Below are positions 57,799 to 64,000 of a stretch of 64,000 nucleotides of DNA, piece after piece. The notes under the pieces are model-generated. The model made no database searches. It had not been told where the DNA came from and worked only from the letters and a program-made list of their open reading frames with translations. The stretch lies in contig NZ_CP090371.1 in assembly GCF_021431925.1 (NCBI RefSeq), forward strand, positions 2,542,001 through 2,606,000, given 5' to 3'. The translations under genes and the position numbers were made by a program. Positions within the stretch are counted from its first letter, which is position 1. Each line of letters begins with the position of its first letter. The DNA is from Halobaculum sp. CBA1158 (GTDB taxonomy: Archaea > Halobacteriota > Halobacteria > Halobacteriales > Haloferacaceae).

Positions 57799-58487
57799 GC
57801 GTTACTCCCCTCGAACTCCTCGGCGTCCTCGCCGAAGATGATATCCATGGCGACGCTGTTGAAGAAGTGATCCGAGCCGCGGTTCTCGAGTTCGTTCGAG
57901 ATCTCCTCGGCGTCGCCGACCAGCAGCGCGTCGGTCGCGCACTCCTCGGCGCAGGCGGGACCCTTGCCGATGTCCTGGCGCTCCTCGCACATCGTACACT
58001 TGTCCATCGTCCCGCCGTTGCCGAACAGCCGCGCGGCACCGTCGTCGGAGCCGGGGAACTGGGGTGCGCCGAACGGACACGCCGACAGGCAGTACTGGCA
58101 GCCGACGCAGAGGTTGTCGCGAACGTCGACGAAGCCGTTGTCCTTCTTGATCAGCGAGTCGGTCGGACACACCGACACGCAGGGGGCCTCCTCGCAGTGG
58201 TAACACTGCATCGGAATGGCCGTCTCGCCGGGCGAAGAGTCCTCCTGCCCGAGCGCGCCGCCGCTGTTGGTGTTGTACCGCTCCATCGGCTCGGCCGCCT
58301 GTCCCTCCAGCATCGTCGAGATGCTGATGCGCTGTTCGTCCCTGGGCACGTCCCACGTGCGTTTGCACGCGACGACGCACCCGCCGCAGTCGATGCAGGC
58401 TTCGACATCGGGGAAGATCCGAGCATCGTCGCCGGTGCTCATCACTCCCTGCCCCATCACCTGCTCGCTCGTTTCGTTAGTTGCCAT
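57795..58487 (-). CDS. Formate dehydrogenase iron-sulfur subunit
   Basis: A 230-residue ferredoxin-like subunit with four [4Fe-4S] sites: CIDCGGCVVACKRTW, CYHCEEAPCVSVCPTD, CVGCQYCLSACPFG and CTMCEERQ with CAEECATDAL. This is the DMSO-reductase-family beta-subunit pattern, which moves electrons from the molybdenum subunit to the membrane subunit. It has no own signal peptide and would be co-exported with the alpha subunit. It starts six bases after the alpha subunit stop. Confidence 0.92.
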   Translation of the reverse strand: MATNETSEQVMGQGVMSTGDDARIFPDVEACIDCGGCVVACKRTWDVPRDEQRISISTMLEGQAAEPMERYNTNSGGALGQEDSSPGETAIPMQCYHCEEAPCVSVCPTDSLIKKDNGFVDVRDNLCVGCQYCLSACPFGAPQFPGSDDGAARLFGNGGTMDKCTMCEERQDIGKGPACAEECATDALLVGDAEEISNELENRGSDHFFNSVAMDIIFGEDAEEFEGSNA

Positions 58488-58493
58488 TGGGGA

Positions 58494-61400
58494 TCACTGA
58501 ACCGTGCTGTTGTCGCGCACGTCGAAGTCCTTCTGCCGGCCGAAGCCGTCGCGGTCCTGCGGGAACTCGTACGACTCGATGTCGACGACGTTCTCCGAGA
58601 GGCCGTCCTCCTCGACGGGGCGCATCGACAGCTCCTCGACCACCTCCGGGGTGGCCGGCTGGAGCCGGACCATCGACGCTTTGGTCTCTTGCATCTGCGT
58701 CTCCACGTCGTACCCACGGGAGGTGATCGCGTTCACCGGTTCCCCGATGGCGTACGGCACCGTTCCCTCGGGGTAGCGGTCCTCCAGGGACTCGCCCTTG
58801 AACATCCCGCCCCAGTGGAACGGGAAGAACGTCTCGCTGTCGTTCGGGCGGTGGGTGACGCGCGCCTTCACGAGGATCGACCCGCGGTCGGTCGTGGACG
58901 CGACCACGAGGTCGCCGCCGTCGACGCCCAGCCGCTCGGCCATGTCGGGGTTGATCTCCACGTACATGTGCGGCTGGAGGTCGGCGGTGTGCTTGTTCGA
59001 GCGGGTCTCGGAGCCGCCGCCCTGGTGTTCGACCTGGCGGCCGCTCGTCAGGATCGTCCACTCGGCGTCGCCCGACTGTTCGTCGAACGCGCCGGCGTCG
59101 GTGAGCCGCTGCATGGACTCCTCCTGGGTGACGCTGTTGTTCTGGTCGAGGCGGTAGAAGTTCCGCTGCTGGCCGTTCGACGGCCACTGTTCGACCAGGT
59201 CCGGCCGCGGGCTCTCGATCGGCTCGCGGTGGACGGGCGTCGTGTCGAGGAAGCTCCAGACGACCCCGCGGGCGCGACCGCGCCCGGTCGGCGCGTCCGG
59301 CTGCGGGTTGTCGAACTGGCCGTAGAAGTCCATGTCGTAGTCCGCCCAGTCGTACTTCTGGTTCATCGCCTCGGCGGCGTCCGCGACCGACGTGTCCTCG
59401 CGGAGCGCGTACTCGTACGGGACCGTCAGCGCGTCCGCGTTCGAGGGGTCGTCCGGCATCGTCGTCGCGAAGCCGGGGTACTGCGGGACGCCCTCGATCG
59501 TGCCGTCCCACCACTCCGGTTCGTAGGAGTCACGCAGCAGGCTGAGGCCCTCCTCGCCCTGCTGGTCGTACGTCGTCTGCATCGGGTACGGCTCGTCGGT
59601 CGCCATCTCCTCCCACTCCTCGGGGGTGGGCGCTTGCACGCCCCACCGGGTGCGGAAGTCCTGCCCCCCGTCGCGGGGGTCCATGTCGTCGTTCCAGAGG
59701 ATCGGCGTCCCCGGATGCCCCTCGCCCCAGCACGGCCACGGGAGCATCCAGTACTCGCCGTCGACGGGCGTGCCGGGTGCGTCCGCCTTCGTGTCCTCGG
59801 TGGAGAAGGCGTAGTCGTACTCCAGGTGCTGCTGGAGTCGTTCGGGGTCCTGACAGTACCCGATGGTCCGCATGCCGAGGTTGAACTCCCGGATGACGGC
59901 CTCGTACGTCGACTTGCCGTTGTACAGGTCCGGACCCGAGCCCCAGTCGAAGTGCTCGCCCATGCCGAGGTGGCCGGCGAGCTCCTGCATGATCTGCAGG
60001 TCGGGACGCGAGTTGTGACCCGGCGAGCGAACCGGCTCGGACCACTGGGTCGCGCGGTGGGAGTTCGTCAGCGAGCGGTAGTGCTCGTACTGACTGGAGG
60101 CCGCGAGCAGCACGACCTCCGTGTCGGACTGGTCCACGTCGGCCAGCACCGACGCCACCGACGGGAACACGTCCACCACGACCAGCAGGTCGAGGTTCTC
60201 GATGGCCTTGCGCTGTTTCTCCATCTCGGAGATGGAGTTGAGCGAGTGCCCCCACACGATCGCCGCCTTCAGCTCGTTCGGCTGGTAGATCGGCGTCTCG
60301 TTGAGCCGCTCCTCCTGCGGGAGCGCGGCGTCGAACCAGCGGGCCACCGTCAGGCCCTTCTGGAACATCATCGAGTTCTCCGCCGGGAACGACTCGTCGA
60401 TCTCGTCGGCGTTCTCGGTGTTCGTGGACTGCCGGACGTACTTCTCCGGCGGCATCTCACCGTACTCCTCGATGAGGTCCTCGAACTCGATGGTGCCGGA
60501 CGTCTGTGGCGTGCGCGACCAGACGTCACACCAGTACTGCCACGAACCGGGCGAGCCGACCGAGTAGTAGCCCGGCAGGATGTGGCTCGCGACCGCCAGG
60601 TCCGTCGCGCCCTGCACGTTCGCGTGCCCGCGCATGACCTGCAGGCCGCCACCCGACTGGGCCGCCGCGCCGGCACCCAGCGAGAGCATCGCGTACGAGC
60701 GGATGTTCTGGGTCCCGTTGTTGTGCTGGGTCCCGCCCATCGCCCACTCGATCTGCATCTTCGGCTTATTCTCGACGATGAGGTCCGTCAGCTCCTCGAT
60801 CTCGTCGGTCGAGAGCCACGTGATGTCCGACACCGTCTCGATGTCGTAGTCGTCGAGGTCGTTCTCGACGTCGGGCCACGCCTGTACGCGACCCTCGAGC
60901 ATGTCGTCGTCCAGCTCGCCGCGGTCGCGGAGCTGTTTGATGACCCCCATCATGAGGGCCACGTCCGTGCCGGGACGCAGGCGGTAGAAGTAGTCGGCGT
61001 GGGCCGCGGTCTTCGTGAACCGCGGCTCGACGACGACGATGTCCCCGCCACGCTTCTGGCCCTCGAGGATGTGCTGCATCGCGATCGGGTGGGCCTCGGC
61101 GGGGTTCTGCCCGATTATCAGATTCATATCGAAGTTCCGATAATCGTTGATCGAGTTCGTCATCGCCCCGTAGCCCCACGTGTTCGCGAGGCCGGCGACC
61201 GTCGTCGAGTGGCAGATGCGCGCCTGGTGGTCGCAGTTGTTCGTCCCCCACAGCGACGCGAGCTTCCGGAACGCGTACGACTCCTCGTTGGAGTGGTGCG
61301 CGCTCCCGAGCCACATCGTGCTGTCGGCACCGTACTCGTCTTTGATCCGGGTCAGCTCGTCCGCGACCGTGGAGTACGCCTCGTCCCACGAGAGCTTCTC

Positions 61401-61763
61401 CCAGCCGCCGTCGACCTTCCGCATCGGCGACTTCAGCCGCTTCTCGGAGTGCTCCGTCTCGTAGATGCCCGCGCCCTTGGAGCAGAGCGACCCGTTGTTG
61501 ACCGGGTGGTCCTCCCACGGCTCCATTCCGACGAACGCGTCGCCCTTCTTCTCGCCGTGGAAGCCACAGCCGACCGAACAGTAGTTGCAGATCGTCTTCG
61601 TCAGCTCGTTGTGATCTGTGTCTGTCCCGTCCTCTTCCCCGTCGTCGCTCTGCGCAAGCGCCTGTCCGGCGCCGCCGCCACCGAGGGCGACCGCGCCGGC
61701 CAACGCGCTCGCCTTCATGAACGACCGCCTGTCTAGGTCCAGGGAAACTGGTTCCGTGCTCAT
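58494..61763 (-). CDS. fdhA: Formate dehydrogenase alpha subunit, Tat-exported, cysteine type
   Basis: A 1089-residue molybdopterin (bis-MGD) oxidoreductase. The N-terminal Tat signal is DRRSFMKASALAGAVALGGG. The [4Fe-4S] cluster uses Cys59, Cys62, Cys66 and Cys94 (CNYCSVGCGFHG, GSLCSKG). The active-site segment QARICHSTTVAGLANTWGYG has Cys184-His185, the position of Sec/Cys-His in formate dehydrogenases, so this is a Cys enzyme. Export predicts formate oxidation on the outer face with electrons to quinone. It leads the operon. A different molybdo-substrate cannot be fully excluded. Confidence 0.9.
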   Translation of the reverse strand: MSTEPVSLDLDRRSFMKASALAGAVALGGGGAGQALAQSDDGEEDGTDTDHNELTKTICNYCSVGCGFHGEKKGDAFVGMEPWEDHPVNNGSLCSKGAGIYETEHSEKRLKSPMRKVDGGWEKLSWDEAYSTVADELTRIKDEYGADSTMWLGSAHHSNEESYAFRKLASLWGTNNCDHQARICHSTTVAGLANTWGYGAMTNSINDYRNFDMNLIIGQNPAEAHPIAMQHILEGQKRGGDIVVVEPRFTKTAAHADYFYRLRPGTDVALMMGVIKQLRDRGELDDDMLEGRVQAWPDVENDLDDYDIETVSDITWLSTDEIEELTDLIVENKPKMQIEWAMGGTQHNNGTQNIRSYAMLSLGAGAAAQSGGGLQVMRGHANVQGATDLAVASHILPGYYSVGSPGSWQYWCDVWSRTPQTSGTIEFEDLIEEYGEMPPEKYVRQSTNTENADEIDESFPAENSMMFQKGLTVARWFDAALPQEERLNETPIYQPNELKAAIVWGHSLNSISEMEKQRKAIENLDLLVVVDVFPSVASVLADVDQSDTEVVLLAASSQYEHYRSLTNSHRATQWSEPVRSPGHNSRPDLQIMQELAGHLGMGEHFDWGSGPDLYNGKSTYEAVIREFNLGMRTIGYCQDPERLQQHLEYDYAFSTEDTKADAPGTPVDGEYWMLPWPCWGEGHPGTPILWNDDMDPRDGGQDFRTRWGVQAPTPEEWEEMATDEPYPMQTTYDQQGEEGLSLLRDSYEPEWWDGTIEGVPQYPGFATTMPDDPSNADALTVPYEYALREDTSVADAAEAMNQKYDWADYDMDFYGQFDNPQPDAPTGRGRARGVVWSFLDTTPVHREPIESPRPDLVEQWPSNGQQRNFYRLDQNNSVTQEESMQRLTDAGAFDEQSGDAEWTILTSGRQVEHQGGGSETRSNKHTADLQPHMYVEINPDMAERLGVDGGDLVVASTTDRGSILVKARVTHRPNDSETFFPFHWGGMFKGESLEDRYPEGTVPYAIGEPVNAITSRGYDVETQMQETKASMVRLQPATPEVVEELSMRPVEEDGLSENVVDIESYEFPQDRDGFGRQKDFDVRDNSTVQ

Positions 61764-61927
61764 TGTTTCATGTTGACATTCACCACTAGTTGATACGCTA
61801 TCGTAAACCCACCACGAGATCATTTCCCTTTAATCTTCGCCCCTCACGCGCTTGGAATTTTTTGGAGAGCCTAAACCTACCGGAAAGATCACCCGGAAGT
61901 TCGCCGTCGTGCGGTTCACCGACGCAA

Positions 61928-61936
61928 GGTATATAC
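61928..61936 (+). promoter_or_regulatory. TATA box of the polyferredoxin gene
   Basis: GTATATACC lies ~28 bp before the ATG at 61960, suggesting a leaderless message. It is in the 196-bp region divergent from fdhA, whose own promoter is not obvious. Confidence 0.5.
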
Positions 61937-61959
61937 CCGTGAGGGAGTTGGCTCCGACG

Positions 61960-64000
61960 ATGAACGTCGGGGCATTCGTCTGTTCGTGCGGGGGAACCTG
62001 CGACGTGGACCTGGAGTCGGTCCGCGACGGGGTCCGCGACGTCGACGTGGTCGCGTCCTCGGAGCAGTTGTGCCGGGACGCGCTTCCGGCCGTCGACGGA
62101 CTGATCGACGAGTACGACCTCGACCAGTTGATCGTGGGTGCCTGCGACGACGGCTGTAAGTCGAAGCTGGACGACCTGGTCGAGCGCAAGGGGCTCCACC
62201 CGGACGCGGCCGCCTACGTCGACCACCGCGAACGGGCCGGCTGGGTCCACGAGCGCGACGACGCGACCGACAAGACGGCGCGGCTGATCAACGCCCGCCG
62301 AACCGGCATCGAGTACGAGGCGGCCACGCGCACAGTCTCCCGGGAGGCCGGCGAGGAGGTCCTCGTCGTCGGCGACGCCGAAACCGCGGCCGCGCTCGCC
62401 GACACCGCCGACGTGACCCTGCTCGCGGACGGCGCGGAGTACGCGGACGCCGACGCGGATCTCTCGGACGTGAGCGTCGAGCGCGGCCGCCTCGCCGCCG
62501 TCGAAGGGCGGTTCGGCGAGTTCGAGGTGCAGGTGGAGGCGCGCGTCACCGAGGACTGTATCTCCTGTATGAAGTGCGTGAAGGAGGGCCCGGACGGGAT
62601 GGTGACGCGCCGCCCAGTCGACATCCACCCGGACGCCCCGGAGGGCGAGTGGACCGACTGCTGTCCGACCGACGCGATCGATCTGTCGGGCGTCACGAGC
62701 ACCCTCGACGCGGATCAGGTCGTGGACCCGGCGGGCACGTCGACCGCACGAGGTGGCCGAATCGGCTACTACACCGGCCCGGTCGACGCCGGCACGATCG
62801 CGTCGGTCGAGTCGCTGTTGGGCGGGGTCGAGAAGCCGAAGTACCTCGATCTGGAGATGGACGTGTGCGCCGCGGGCGACTCGGGCCAGCAGGGCTGTAC
62901 CGCCTGCGTCGACGCCTGTCCCCACGACGCCGTCGACCGTCCCGCCGTCGACGAGGTCGAGTTCGACCTGACCGCCTGCGAGAACTGCGGCGCGTGCACC
63001 TCCTCGTGCCCGACGGGCGCGACGTCGCTGCGGGAGCCGTCGAACGAGCGGATCGCCCGCGAGGTCGAGGCGCTGCTCAGCCGCGAGACCGACGAGGGCG
63101 GCATCTGGCCGTTCACCGGCGGCGACGACGGCATCGAGACGCCCGTCGTCGCGTTCACCTGCGACGAGCGCGCCGCCGACGCGCTCGACGAGTACGGCCG
63201 CCGCGCGGCCGCCGGCGAGGACATCACCTACCCGCCGGTGCTCCCGGTCGAGGTGAACTGCACCGACACCGTCGGCGAGGCGCACGTCATGCACGCGCTC
63301 GCCGCCGGCGCGGCCGGCGTCGCCATCGTCGGCTGCGGGGGCTCGTGTCTCCACTCCGGCCCGGACCCGAAGGCCGAACTCGTCGAGCGGCTCAACCGCG
63401 CGACGACGGACCTGGGCCTGGGCGAGCGCGTCGGCTTCTTCGCGCCCGACCCCCGCGAACCCGCCGCGTTCGCCGAGGATATCAGCCGGTTCACCGAACT
63501 GACGCTGGACCCGACGCCCGTCCCCGAGGGCGAGCATCGTTCGACGGGCGTCGTCCGCGAGGACAAGCCCAACCCCGCGTTCAACAGCCACGACTGGACG
63601 CTCGAGTCGGTGCGCCGGATCCTCGAGTTCACCGAGCCCGAGCGCGACACGATCCGGGGGCTGAAGGACTTCGGCGTGATGTCCGTCTCCGACGCCTGCA
63701 ACCTCACGCCGACGTGTTCGACGCTGTGTCCGACGGACGCCATCCGCCGGACGAACGACGGGAACCTCCAGTTCAACCACGAGGACTGCGTCAACTGCGA
63801 GCTCTGCGAGGAGGGCTGTCCCGAGACCGCCATCACGATGGAGCAGGGATTAGACCTCTCACGACTGCCGGAGAACCGGACGGCCGGAGAGGGTGCCGTC
63901 GACGCCGACGACCCCCGCTGGGAGACCGTCCACGACGGGGAAATGCTGGAGTGCGCCCGCTGTGGCGACCCGTTCACCTCCGCGGCCTCGGCCGAGCACA
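61960..64000 (+). CDS. Polyferredoxin with hydrogenase iron-sulfur (MvhD-like) domain, partial
   Basis: At least 680 residues, open to the window end. N-terminus FVCSCGGTCDVD resembles HdrA-like starts. Iron-sulfur motifs follow: CISCMKC (~199), CTACVDACPHDA (~312), CENCGACTSSCPTGA (~345), CSTLCPTDA (~588) and CVNCELCEEGCPETA (~610). An MvhD/FlpD-like domain lies at about 393-520 (VVAFTCDERAAD, VNCTDTVGEAHVMHAL, IVGCGGSCLHSG). No signal peptide, so it is cytoplasmic, unlike FdhA. ATG 61960 is preferred; an in-frame GTG at 61939 exists. It probably handles ferredoxin- or disulfide-linked electrons and is divergent from fdhA. Confidence 0.82.
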   Translation, partial: MNVGAFVCSCGGTCDVDLESVRDGVRDVDVVASSEQLCRDALPAVDGLIDEYDLDQLIVGACDDGCKSKLDDLVERKGLHPDAAAYVDHRERAGWVHERDDATDKTARLINARRTGIEYEAATRTVSREAGEEVLVVGDAETAAALADTADVTLLADGAEYADADADLSDVSVERGRLAAVEGRFGEFEVQVEARVTEDCISCMKCVKEGPDGMVTRRPVDIHPDAPEGEWTDCCPTDAIDLSGVTSTLDADQVVDPAGTSTARGGRIGYYTGPVDAGTIASVESLLGGVEKPKYLDLEMDVCAAGDSGQQGCTACVDACPHDAVDRPAVDEVEFDLTACENCGACTSSCPTGATSLREPSNERIAREVEALLSRETDEGGIWPFTGGDDGIETPVVAFTCDERAADALDEYGRRAAAGEDITYPPVLPVEVNCTDTVGEAHVMHALAAGAAGVAIVGCGGSCLHSGPDPKAELVERLNRATTDLGLGERVGFFAPDPREPAAFAEDISRFTELTLDPTPVPEGEHRSTGVVREDKPNPAFNSHDWTLESVRRILEFTEPERDTIRGLKDFGVMSVSDACNLTPTCSTLCPTDAIRRTNDGNLQFNHEDCVNCELCEEGCPETAITMEQGLDLSRLPENRTAGEGAVDADDPRWETVHDGEMLECARCGDPFTSAASAEH

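Noticed and set aside
57867-61736. A 1289-codon open frame antisense to fdhA
   Set aside because: It is a mirror of the high-GC coding strand, with Arg/Val/Leu-rich composition and no domain. The fdhA frame has clear cofactor motifs.

Overview
The window is chromosomal DNA of a halophilic archaeon (class Halobacteria). The evidence is strongly GC-rich, codon-biased DNA, proteins rich in Asp and Glu, many starts lying about 26 bp downstream of a TATA-like box (leaderless messages), and haloarchaeal gene sets: eIF5A with agmatinase and deoxyhypusine synthase, a fused siroheme decarboxylase, a SAMP/MoaD-like modifier, archaeosine synthase, the F420 gene cofH, type I IPP isomerase and a ctaB with a heme A synthase-like N-terminus. 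Gene content and style fit the Haloferacales, but the genus cannot be fixed from sequence alone.

Layout. 1-8 kb: sucD (partial) and sucC, a quinone oxidoreductase, two zinc micro-proteins, a MutY-type glycosylase preceded by a 30-bp tandem repeat, a class III aminotransferase and an MgtC/DUF4010 membrane protein. 8-14 kb: an AI-2E permease, a PadR regulator, a highly structured 465-bp intergenic stretch that may encode an RNA, a 50-residue protein, cytochrome oxidase subunit II divergent from the ctaA-like/ctaB fusion, then small membrane proteins. 13.8-18 kb is a lower-GC mobile island: an integrase remnant, an IS end relic, and a 3.28-kb element bounded by 17-bp inverted repeats and an 8-bp target duplication. 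That element holds an IS5-type transposase together with an iron-box-controlled operon of a siderophore-binding lipoprotein and a flavin oxidoreductase.

18-33 kb: a membrane-anchored spermidine-synthase-like protein, an ATP-grasp ligase, the hypusination cluster (eif5A, speB, nif3-like, dys), an idi / JAMM protease / SDR operon, an Lrp regulator divergent from carA across a perfect operator-like dyad, a Rieske fusion protein, a HAD phosphatase, an LWR-motif protein and a pterin dehydratase. 33-38 kb: hemA, siroheme synthase and the fused siroheme decarboxylase, together the siroheme-dependent heme route. 37.7-42.3 kb: a MoaD/SAMP-like fusion, a response-regulator receiver, an AzlC/AzlD exporter and an MFS transporter.

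42.3-64 kb: an array of perfect hairpins beside an aldehyde:ferredoxin oxidoreductase, a VanZ-like protein, archaeosine radical SAM enzyme, purine genes (purS, purQ, purU, purC), a glycolate/lactate dehydrogenase, cofH, several small unknowns, and a Tat-exported formate dehydrogenase operon (alpha, four-cluster ferredoxin, two membrane subunits) divergent from a polyferredoxin that runs off the window end.

The most unusual items are the cargo-carrying IS element at 14305-17580, the candidate structured RNA at about 9930-10113 and the hairpin array at 42428-42747.
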